From: Methylobacterium brachythecii
Lineage (GTDB): Bacteria; Pseudomonadota; Alphaproteobacteria; Rhizobiales; Beijerinckiaceae
NCBI RefSeq assembly: GCF_014196345.1
Contig: NZ_JACIDN010000009.1
Coordinates: forward strand, 186,001-250,000
Reading direction: 5' to 3'
DNA: 64,000 bases
The translations under genes and the position numbers were made by a program. Under the pieces are notes generated by a model. It was not told where the DNA came from. It was given only the letters and a program-made list of their open reading frames with translations, and did not search any database. Below are positions 21,879 through 31,300 of this stretch, in pieces (positions within the stretch are counted from its first letter, which is position 1; every line of letters begins with the position of its first letter).

Positions 21879-23930
21879 ATGACGACGGGAATGAGGATTT
21901 CGGGGACCGAAGCGATGCGAGAGGCTGCCGTCGACAGGATGAACTCGAAGGTCGAGTCGCTGCAGCGCGTGAAGACGCGGGATGTCTCGCTCGATACGGT
22001 CGAGCGCAGCATCCAGGCCGCCACGCGCTCTCTGTCCGATCTCGCGCAGAGCGACGGCCATATCTGCTTCGAGCTCGAAGCCGATGCGACGATCCCGTCC
22101 GAGTACATTCTGTACCACCATTTCCGCGCGACCGAGGTCAAACCGGGACTGGAGCAGAAGATCGGCGCCTATCTGCGCCGCACGCAGTCCCCGCATCATG
22201 GCGGCTGGTCGCTGGTGCATGACGGCGCCTTCGACATGAGCGCGAGTGTGAAGGCCTATTTCGCGCTGAAGATGATCGGTGACGACATCGAGGCCCCGCA
22301 CATGCGCAAGGCGCGCGCGGCGATCCTCAGCCGCGGCGGCGCAAGCAACGCCAACGTCTTCACCCGCTTCATGCTCGCCCTCTACGGCGAGGTTCCGTGG
22401 ACGGCGGTGCCGGTGATGCCCGTCGAGATCATGCATCTGCCGAAGTGGTTCCCGTTCCACCTCGACAAGGTCTCCTATTGGGCTCGAACCGTGATGGTGC
22501 CGCTGTTCGTCCTGCAGGCGAAGAAGCCGCTCGCGAAGAACCTGCGCGGCATCGGCGTGCAGGAGCTTTTCGTGACCCCGCCCGCCTCCGTGCGCACCTG
22601 GCCCGGCTCGCCGCATGCCGCGTGGCCCTGGACGCCGATCTTCGGCGCCATCGACCGCGTGCTTCAGAAGACACAGGACTACTTCCCGAAGACGCCGCGC
22701 CAGCGCGCCATCGACAAGGCCGTGGCCTGGGTCAGCGAGCGCCTGAACGGCGAGGACGGCCTCGGCGCGATCTACCCCGCCATGGCCAACTCAGTGCTGA
22801 TGTACGACGTGCTCGGCTATCCGAAGGACCATCCGCAGGTGAAGATCGCCTGCGAGGCCATCGAGAAACTCGTCGTCGAGAAGGATGACGAGGCCTACGT
22901 CCAGCCCTGCGTCTCGCCGGTCTGGGATACGGCGCTATCGGGCCACGCCCTGCTCGAAGCCGGCGGCGCTCAGGCCGAGGCTACGGCGCGTGACGGCCTC
23001 GACTGGCTCAAGCCCCTCCAGGTGCTCGACATCAAGGGCGATTGGGCCGCGGCCAAGCCCGATGTCCGGCCCGGTGGCTGGGCCTTCCAGTACGCGAACC
23101 CGCACTATCCCGATCTCGACGACACCGCCGTCGTAGTGATGGCGATGGATCGCGCCATGCGCCAGCACGGCCTCGTCAGCGACATGCCGGACTACTCGGC
23201 CTCGATCGCCCGCGCCCGCGAATGGGTCGAGGGCCTGCAGAGCGCCGATGGCGGCTGGGCGGCCTTCGATGCCGACAACAACCACCACTACCTCAACCAC
23301 ATTCCGTTCTCGGACCATGGCGCGCTGCTCGACCCGCCGACCGCGGACGTGACCGCGCGCGTCGTCTCGATGCTCTCGCAGCTCGGCGAGACACGCGAGA
23401 CGAGCCGGGCGCTCGACCGCGGCGTGACCTACCTGCTCAACGATCAGGAGACCGACGGAAGCTGGTACGGTCGCTGGGGCATGAACTTCATCTACGGCAC
23501 CTGGTCGGTGCTCTGCGCTCTGAACGCGGCAGGCGTCGATCCGAGCCATCCGCAGGTCAAGAAGGCCGCAGCCTGGCTGATCCGCATCCAGAACCCGGAT
23601 GGCGGCTGGGGCGAGGACGCGCTGAGCTACAAGATCAATCCCGAATTCGAGCCCGGCAAATCCACCGCCTCCCAGACGGCCTGGGCATTGCTCGCGCTGA
23701 TGGCGGCGGGCGAGGTCGACGACCCGGCGGTCGCCCGCGGCATCAACTTCCTGTCCCGGACGCAAGGGGCGGACGGCTTCTGGTCGGAAGAGCGCTACAC
23801 GGCGACCGGTTTCCCGCGGGTGTTCTACCTGCGCTACCACGGCTACCCGAAGTTCTTCCCGCTCTGGGCGATGGCGCGCTTCCGCAACCTCAAGAAGAGC
23901 AACACCGGCAAGGTCGCCTATGGCATCTGA
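21879..23930 (+). CDS. shc: Squalene-hopene cyclase
   Basis: Membrane-associated terpene cyclase (also called HpnF) that protonates squalene and folds it to hopene and diplopterol. The 683-residue product has the catalytic acid motif DLDD at residues 412-415. Several QW repeats are visible, for example DGGWAAFD, DGSWYGRWG and DGGWGED. Long C-terminal barrels end in FPRVFYLRYHGYPKFFPLWAMAR. ATG 21879 lies 3 bp after hpnE with GGGAG upstream. It closes the hopanoid operon and is followed by a strong hairpin terminator. Confidence 0.97.
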   Translation: MTTGMRISGTEAMREAAVDRMNSKVESLQRVKTRDVSLDTVERSIQAATRSLSDLAQSDGHICFELEADATIPSEYILYHHFRATEVKPGLEQKIGAYLRRTQSPHHGGWSLVHDGAFDMSASVKAYFALKMIGDDIEAPHMRKARAAILSRGGASNANVFTRFMLALYGEVPWTAVPVMPVEIMHLPKWFPFHLDKVSYWARTVMVPLFVLQAKKPLAKNLRGIGVQELFVTPPASVRTWPGSPHAAWPWTPIFGAIDRVLQKTQDYFPKTPRQRAIDKAVAWVSERLNGEDGLGAIYPAMANSVLMYDVLGYPKDHPQVKIACEAIEKLVVEKDDEAYVQPCVSPVWDTALSGHALLEAGGAQAEATARDGLDWLKPLQVLDIKGDWAAAKPDVRPGGWAFQYANPHYPDLDDTAVVVMAMDRAMRQHGLVSDMPDYSASIARAREWVEGLQSADGGWAAFDADNNHHYLNHIPFSDHGALLDPPTADVTARVVSMLSQLGETRETSRALDRGVTYLLNDQETDGSWYGRWGMNFIYGTWSVLCALNAAGVDPSHPQVKKAAAWLIRIQNPDGGWGEDALSYKINPEFEPGKSTASQTAWALLALMAAGEVDDPAVARGINFLSRTQGADGFWSEERYTATGFPRVFYLRYHGYPKFFPLWAMARFRNLKKSNTGKVAYGI

Positions 23931-23952
23931 GCCGGCGCCGGCCTCGACGAAT

Positions 23953-23988
23953 GAAAACGGCCCGGACCGCAAGGTCCGGGCCGTTTTC
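23953..23988. terminator. Bidirectional hairpin terminator between shc and AONS
   Basis: Perfect 16-bp inverted repeat, GAAAACGGCCCGGACC and its complement, around a GCAA tetraloop, with T-runs on both strands. It separates the convergent shc and oxoamine synthase genes. Confidence 0.9.
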
Positions 23989-24009
23989 GTCTGGAGAGCG
24001 CGCGATCGA

Positions 24010-25386
24010 TCAGATCCCGCGGCGCGCCATGAGCTGTTCGATCAGCGTGCTTCCGGTCTCCAGCGCCCCCAGTTCTTCACTGATCGCGGCGACCGTCTCC
24101 TTGATCTGGTCGGCCGTATGCTCGGAGGTGATGAAGAAGCGTAGCCGAGAGGCCCGCTCCGGCACCGCCGGGTGTATTATCGGCTGGACGTTGATGCCGC
24201 GCCCATAGAGCCGGTTCGACAACGTCACGGCTTTCAGCGAATCGCCGACGATCACCGGGATGACCGCGAGGCCGAGGCTCGTCCCTGTGTTGAGGCCGGC
24301 CTTTTTGGCCAGCGCCAGGAACTGATTGCCGTTGCGGCGCAGGCGTTCGACCCGCTCGGGTTCGGCGAGCATCACGGCCAGCGCCGCATCACTCGCGGCC
24401 GCCAGCGGAGGCGACAGTCCCACGCTGTAGACGAAGCCGCCGGCCGTGCATTTCAGGTACTCGATCAGAACCGCCGGTCCGGCGATGTAGCCGCCGCAGG
24501 ACGAGAGCGTCTTCGAGAGCGTGCCCATCCAGATGTCGACGTCGGACGAGTCGACGCCGCAATGCTCGTGCAGACCGGCGCCGGTCCGGCCGAGCACGCC
24601 GAGCCCGTGAGCGTCGTCGACCATCAGCCAGCAATCGTAGCGGCGCTTCAGCTCGACGAAGGCCGCGAGGTCCGGCGCGTCGCCGTCCATGCTGTAGAGG
24701 CCCTCGATCACGATCAGCGCGCGGCGATGCTCGTGACGGGTGGCCTCCAGGAGCTTCTCGAGGGCCGCCGGATCGTTATGGGCGAAGGAGCGGCGCTGCG
24801 CACCCGAGAGCTGGGCGCCAGTCACCACGCTGTTGTGGATCAGCGCGTCGTGGAAGATCACGTCGGCCGGTTCGAGGATCGCGCCGATCGCGGTGACGTT
24901 GGTGGCGTGGCCGCTGACCATCACCACGCAGGCCTCGGTGTCGTAATGGGCGGCGAGCGCCTTCTCCAGCTTGCCGTGGCCCGGGCGCTCGCCCGCCACG
25001 ATCCGGCTCGCGGAGGCCGAGGTGCCGTAGGCCTCGATCGCCTTCCGCGCAGCCCCACTCACGGACGGATGACCGTTGAGGCCCAGATAGTCGTAGGACG
25101 AGAAGTTGATGCAGGTCTTCCCCTCCATCCGCGTCGTCGCGCCGGCACGGGTCTCGTGCACGCGGAAGAACGGGTTGGCGACGCCGATCAGGTCGGCCGC
25201 GGAGCGCTGCAGCTTCAGTTCGCGATAGCCGGCGAGCTTCTCGAAATCCTGAGGGGAGTCAGGTGTCTCGCTCTTGGTCTCGGCAGGCGCGGGCGCCGGT
25301 CGCGAGGGGGTGCGACCCAGGCGGTTCGTCACGAAGCTCGCCAGCGCCGCGCGGCCCTCCTCGTCGGGCCGTGTCGATCGGGTCAT
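24010..25386 (-). CDS. Alpha-oxoamine synthase (PLP) coupled to polyketide synthase
   Basis: Fold-type I PLP enzyme of the AONS/serine palmitoyltransferase/KBL family, which condenses an amino acid with an acyl thioester and releases CO2. The 458-residue product has an extra N-terminal segment of about 50 residues. Family motifs are NFSSYDYLGL, GTSASASRIVAGE, DDAHGLGVLG (Asp258, His260) and GTLSKTLSSCGGY, with the Schiff-base lysine at residue 292. The C-terminus has INVQPIIHPAVPE and LRFFITSEHT. ATG 25386 overlaps the PKS stop (ATGA), so the two proteins are made in step. The PKS has no thioesterase, so this enzyme probably off-loads the chain as an alpha-amino ketone. It is not likely to be BioF or HemA, since neither pathway is nearby. 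Confidence 0.88.
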   Translation of the reverse strand: MTRSTRPDEEGRAALASFVTNRLGRTPSRPAPAPAETKSETPDSPQDFEKLAGYRELKLQRSAADLIGVANPFFRVHETRAGATTRMEGKTCINFSSYDYLGLNGHPSVSGAARKAIEAYGTSASASRIVAGERPGHGKLEKALAAHYDTEACVVMVSGHATNVTAIGAILEPADVIFHDALIHNSVVTGAQLSGAQRRSFAHNDPAALEKLLEATRHEHRRALIVIEGLYSMDGDAPDLAAFVELKRRYDCWLMVDDAHGLGVLGRTGAGLHEHCGVDSSDVDIWMGTLSKTLSSCGGYIAGPAVLIEYLKCTAGGFVYSVGLSPPLAAASDAALAVMLAEPERVERLRRNGNQFLALAKKAGLNTGTSLGLAVIPVIVGDSLKAVTLSNRLYGRGINVQPIIHPAVPERASRLRFFITSEHTADQIKETVAAISEELGALETGSTLIEQLMARRGI

Positions 25387-28300
25387 GACAGGATCTCTTT
25401 GATCTCGGCGGTGTTCTGCTCGACGAGGTCCTGGAACGGCGCCAGCGTCTCGGCGTCGAGGTCGCCGAGATGCTTCTGGGCGAGCACTAGGGAGGCACCC
25501 GCGCTCTCGTCGACCGGAGTCGCGACCGCCTGGATCAGGGTGTCGGCGAGCTCGTTCACCGTGAGGCCCGACGAGATGCCGGCGGGCGGCGCGTCGAGGG
25601 CGAAGCGCTCCTGCAGGCTCGCGCCGAGCTCGACACCCATGAGCGAGTCGAGGCCGATTTCCGAGAGCTGACGGGTCCGGCTGATGTCGTCCTTGGGCAG
25701 GCGCAGGATGCGCGCGATGTCCTCGACGATGGCGTCGGCGACGGTCTTGCGAACCGTATCGATGTCGCTGCCCTTGAGCAGCGCGGCGATGTTGATGGCC
25801 GCGACGGTGCCGGGTTCCGCCTGCTGGTCGGAGCCGAGATCGCCGTAGCTCGGTGAGCGCAGGGTGGCGAGGCGCTCGCGCGCCTTGCCCCAATGCATCG
25901 CGGCGATGGCGACGACGGCCTCGTCGGAGGCCGGCCCTTGTGCGGCCAGGGCCTCGGCCATGAGGTCGAGGCAGTGGCGGGCCTCCATCGGCGTGACGCC
26001 GACGCGGCCGGCCAGCGTCTCCATCACCGCCTTGTTGCGGGCGAGCACGCCGACATCGCCGATCGCGCCCCAGGCCACCGCAAGCCCCGGCAGACCGAGC
26101 CGGCGGCGCTGGCGGGCAAGCCCTTCCATGAAGCCGTTGGCGGCGACATAGGCGCCCTGGCCGGGATTGCCGATGAAGGTGGTGGCCGACGAGAACAGCA
26201 CGAAATAGTCGAGCCGGCGATTGCGCGTCGCCGCATCGAGCAGTTGGGCGCCGATGACCTTCGGTCGGATCACGGCCTCCAGCGCCTCCGGCTCGAGGTT
26301 GGCGATCAGGCCGTCCTGGAGGACCATCGCGCCGTGGATCACGCCGGCGAGCGTCTTGCCGGTCTTCTCGATGCCGGCGACCAGCGCGTCGACCGCCTTG
26401 TGGTCGGTGAGGTCGCAGGATTTCACCTCGACGGCGACGCCCCTGGCCTTCAGCTCGGCGATGACGGCCCGGCCCTCGTCACTGGGCTTTGCCGAGCGGC
26501 CGACGAGCAGCAGGCGCCGGGCGCCCCGATCGGCGAGCCAGCGCGCGGCCTCGATACCGAACCCGCCGAGACCGCCGGTGATCAGGTGTACGCCCTTGTC
26601 CGACACCGCGAACGGCGTCTTGCGGGCGCGGGCCACGCTGCCGGCCTTCGGCGGCGTGATCACGATCTTACCGACATGCCCGGATTGCTGCATCAGCCGG
26701 AAGGCGTCGGAGACCTCGTCCGAGGTGAAGGGCTGGTACGGAAGCGGCTTGAGCCCGCTCTCCGAGAACAGCGCGATGACCTCACGGAACATGCGCGCGC
26801 CATCCTCGCCCTGGTGCTGGAGCACCTGGTCGAGATCGACGCCGTAATAGGACAGGTTCCGCCGGAAAGGACGCAGGCCGATATGGGTGTTGGCGACGTA
26901 GTCGCGCTTGCCCAGTTCGACGAAGCGGCCGAACGGCTTCAGCACGTTGAGCGAGCGCTCCATCATCTCGCCGAACAACGAGTTGAGCACCACGTCGACG
27001 CCGTTGCCGGTGATGCGGCGGACGTCGTCGACGAAGGCCAGCGAGCGCGAATCGAGCACGTGCTCGGCGCCGAGCGCCTCGACGAGCGCTCGCTTCTCGC
27101 GCGAGCCGGCCGTGGCGATGACACGGGCGCCCTTCCACTTGGCGACCTGCAGCGCGGCGAGGCCGACGCCACCGGCGCCGCCATGAACCAGCACCCACTC
27201 GCCCTTGCGCAGGCGGGCGCAGGAGACGAGGCCGTAATAGGCGGTGAGGAAGGCGACGGGGATCGTCGCCGCGGCGGCCGGGCTCATGCCGGGTGGCATC
27301 GGCGCGACCACCATCTCCGGCACGACGATATGCGTGGCGAAGCCCGATTTCGCGAAGGCGACGACGGGGTCGCCGACGGCGAAGTCGGTCACGCCAGGAC
27401 CGACGGAGACCACGCGGCCGGCAACTTCGAGACCGAGCCGTGGGCCGGCGAAGCCATCCTCCAAGATCTCCTCCGGGAGCATGTTGAGCGCCCAGAGCAC
27501 GTCACGGAAGTTGAGGCCGGTGGCCTCGACGGCGATCTCGACCTCACCGGATGCGGGCTTGGCCCGCTCGGCCGGTCCCCATTCCATCTCGTTGAGGCCG
27601 CCCGCATTGCTGCGCTCCAGCCGCGCCGCCGGAGCGGCCTCGGCACCGGCGCCGATGCGGCGGGCCGGAAGGCCGGGATGGAAGCGCACTACCCGGGTGC
27701 CGTCCTCGTCGAGCACGATCTCCGTCTCCGGCGTGCCGGAGAGGATGAGACCACACAGGCGCTGGGAGGCCTGCTCGGTTGTGAGAGCCGGCGAGAGGTC
27801 GACACGGCGCACGTCGAGCGTGGCGGTCTCGTTGGCGAGCGTGCGGCTGAAGGCCCACAGGCCCGCCTCGATCGCCACGTGGTAGCCGCCGCGGTCACGC
27901 GTCGCGCCGGGGGCCACGACCCAGAGACGAGTCTGGCGGCTGCCGAGATGCTCGGCGCAACGCTTCAGGCTGAGGCAGCGGTCGCGCAGGCGCTCGGCCG
28001 CCTCACCGCCATGGCCGAAGGCGCCGGCCATGAACACCACCGTGTCCGGATTCTCGCGCTCCAGCTCCCGCAGCGACTGCTCGGAATCGAGGATGATGGA
28101 GACATGCACGCCGGCGGCGACGAGCAGGGTCGCCAGCGAAGAAGCCGTCTCGGCGGCGAAGGCGTCCTCGGAGCCGATGACGAAGGCGAAGCTCTGGCCG
28201 TGCGGGGCGAGTGCGCGCACCGGCGCCTCGGCCACCAGCAGCAGGTCGTTGCCGTTGGTGGAGGCGGCGCGATCGGCCGTGACGCCGACGAGGCCGGCGC

Positions 28301-31300
28301 CGCTGAGCACACGCTGCCAGCCGGCGACGTCCTCCAGACGGCTATGCGGCATCTCCGCGGTGCCCTCGAACCAATCGGCATCGAGCCCGAAGACCATGTC
28401 GCGGAACAGGGCGTTGGTCGGCTCGGCGGCGACGAGCAGGCCACCTGTCGCGAGCGCGCTGGCGACGGCCGCGAGCAGATCGCGGTCGGCGCGATGCAGC
28501 GCGTCGCTCGCCAGCACCAAGTCGAAGGATGCGGGTGCCAGATCGTCGACGGCCTCGATCACCGTCACCCGGCGGGGCAGGGCAAGGCGGGCGCGTTCGG
28601 CGAGCCGCCGGTCGGCCTCGAACACGCTGATCTGCGCCTGCATCGTCTCGGCGAAGGCGGCGGCCTTGCTCGAAAGCGGGCCGAAGCCGACCTGGAGGAT
28701 GCGGAGTGCCCGGTCGCGGGGCAGGGCATCGCGCGCCGTCTCGACGACCCGCGCGATCACCTCGGCCGAGGCGCGGGCCGTGGCGCTGCGCATCACGAAA
28801 GCGTCGAGCGCCGCCTGCGGCAGGCTCGCGCCCGTGGCCGGCGATCCGGCGAGCAGGCGACCGACGAGCGCCGTCACGTCGGCGATCAGCACCAGCTCGG
28901 CGGAGAGCTCTGGGTGATCCGCCGCGATCCAGCGCATGATCTCTTCGGGACGCGGCAATGTCACGTCGCCGCGCACCCGCCAAGCCTTGCCGTCATGCGA
29001 GGCAAGGCCGCTGCTCTCCAGGGCCTGGAGGGCGTTGAGCAGCCAGGGACGCAGGTCCTCGGGCAGCTTCGCCGGGTCGACCCGGCCGCCCTTCGACAGG
29101 CCCTCGGCGAGGCGGTAAGCGAGCGCCGTGGCCCAGCCTTCGAGGAGGAGCTGGCCAGAGCCGAGCGGCTCTTCGTCGGACAGAACCGCCGTCGCGGCGC
29201 CGGGCCGCACGATCTCGGCGATGGCCGGCTGGCGATCGAGGGCGGCGGCCGTGGGCACCGAGGCGAGCTCGGTCGTCTGCGCGATGGCGTAGGCCGCAAG
29301 CTCGCTGCCGCCCTTGACGCGAAGCGCCTGGAAGCGGCCCTCGCGGATCGTCGCGATGACCTCTCCGGCCTCGTCAAGCAGGGTGAAGTCGGCGAGGATC
29401 GAGCGCTCGTTGCAGCGGCGCGTGTTGATCACGGCGCGGTGGATCACGGCGCCGGGCCGGTTCAGGCGGATCTCGCCGAAGCGCACTGGAACGTAGGCCT
29501 TGGCCGAATCCTCGCCGAGCAGTTCGGCGAAGAGCAGGATCAGGCCATGGAAACACGAATCGAGGCGCGAGGGCACGAGGCCGTAGCGGGTATCGGCCTC
29601 GGCGGGCTGCAGCTCGGAAACGATGGTGGTTTCGTCGAGACGCGCAGACAGAGCGACCTGCCGGAAGCTCGGGCCGAAGCCCAGACCCGACGCCTCGGCG
29701 CGGCGGTAGAGGTCGGCACCCGCGACGGCATGGTCGGCGGGCAGCTCGACGTCGCGGCGCTCGGCCGGCGCATAGTCGCCATCCACGACCTTGGCGGTGA
29801 CGTGAAGTTGCCAGGGCGTCTGGGTCAGACGCGGCCGGCTGAGGATCTGGACGATGTTGCCCGAGCCCGACAGCCGCACCGCGACCTCGCGCAGCGTCTC
29901 CTCCGCGAACACCATCGGCGCCTGGATCTCCAGGTCGGCGAGCACGGCCGTCTCGGAGCGGTGCGCCTCGCGGGCGACCTGAAGGGCCATTTCGACGAAG
30001 GCGGCGCCCGGCAGGATGACTTGCCCTTCGATGCGGTGATCGTCGAGCTCCGGCACCAGTCGCGCGTCGAGCGCGCCATGCCATTCCAGGCCGTCCGGCG
30101 CGACACGTGAGCCGACGAGCGGATGGTATGAGCGCGGCGTCATCCCGCCAACGCCCTCGCTCGTCTCGGGCAGACGGAAAGAGCGGCGCTGCCAGGGATA
30201 AGTCGGCAGCGAGACGGCACCCGCCGGGTTCGGGCCGAACACTTTGGTCTCGTCAACGGCCGCGCCCGCGACGAGCGCCGCGGCGAGCGCCTTGGCGATC
30301 GGGTCGCCGCCTGCTGGCTTGCGGTGCATCACGCCGACGGTGGTGATCTCGATGCCAAGCGGCTCGACGGCATCGCCGACATGCGACAGCAAGGTGGCCC
30401 GCGGACCGACCTCGACGAAGACGCGTGCGCCCTGGCGAGCCGCCTCCTGAAGGCCCTCGCAGAACCGGACCGGCTCGCGGATGTTGCGCCACCAGTAGCC
30501 GGCTCCGTAGGCCGAGCCCGGCTCGATCTTTCCGGTGACGGTGGAGACCATCCGCGTATGGCCGGCCGCGGGCTTCAGGCCGGCGAGATCGCGCAGCAGC
30601 GGCTTCTCGGTCGGGTCCATGAGCCGGCCGTGGAACGGGTATTCGAGGTCGAGCTTGCGCCCGCGGCGGCGCTTGCGCGCCAGCGCCTTCATGGCCTCCT
30701 CGATCGCCTCGACCGGACCGGCCACGGTGATGGCCTTCGGGCTGTTGTAAGCGGCAATGTCGAGGCTCGGATAATCCGCAAGGAAGGCCACCATCTCCTC
30801 GACCGGGCCGAGCAACACCGCCATTGAGCCGAGGCCACGCGAGGCCTCCTGATGGTGGCTGCGGTGGAAGATCACCTTCACCGCCTGTTCCAGGCTGAGG
30901 ATGCCGGCGGCCTGGGCAGCGCCGATCTCACCGACGCTGTGTCCGAGGACGTAAGCCGGCTTCAGGCCCTGTGCGCGGAGCGCCTCCGTCGAGGCAGCCT
31001 GGATCGCGAAAATCAGCGGCTGGGAGACCCGGGTTAGCGAGATCCGCTCGTCGATGTCGTCGGCGAACATCGCCTCCTTCAGCGACCAGCCCGAAAGCGG
31101 CGCGAACAGGGCGTCGGCCCGGTCGAAGGTGGCGGCGAAGACGGCATTGGTCTCGTAGGCCTCGCGGCCCATGCCACCCCATTGGCTGCCATTGCCGGAA
31201 TAGACGAAGACAGCCTCGGCCGAGCGCTCGGCCGCCGTTCCGACGAGGGCGAGATCGGAATCAGCTCCCTCGGCCACGTCGCGCAGCGCGCGCACGACCT

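Noticed and set aside
25893-30110. Forward-strand open frame of about 1,400 codons opposite the PKS
   Set aside because: It is the antisense of a high-GC type I PKS with all domain motifs on the reverse strand; the forward product is Arg/Gly/Asp-rich with no motif.
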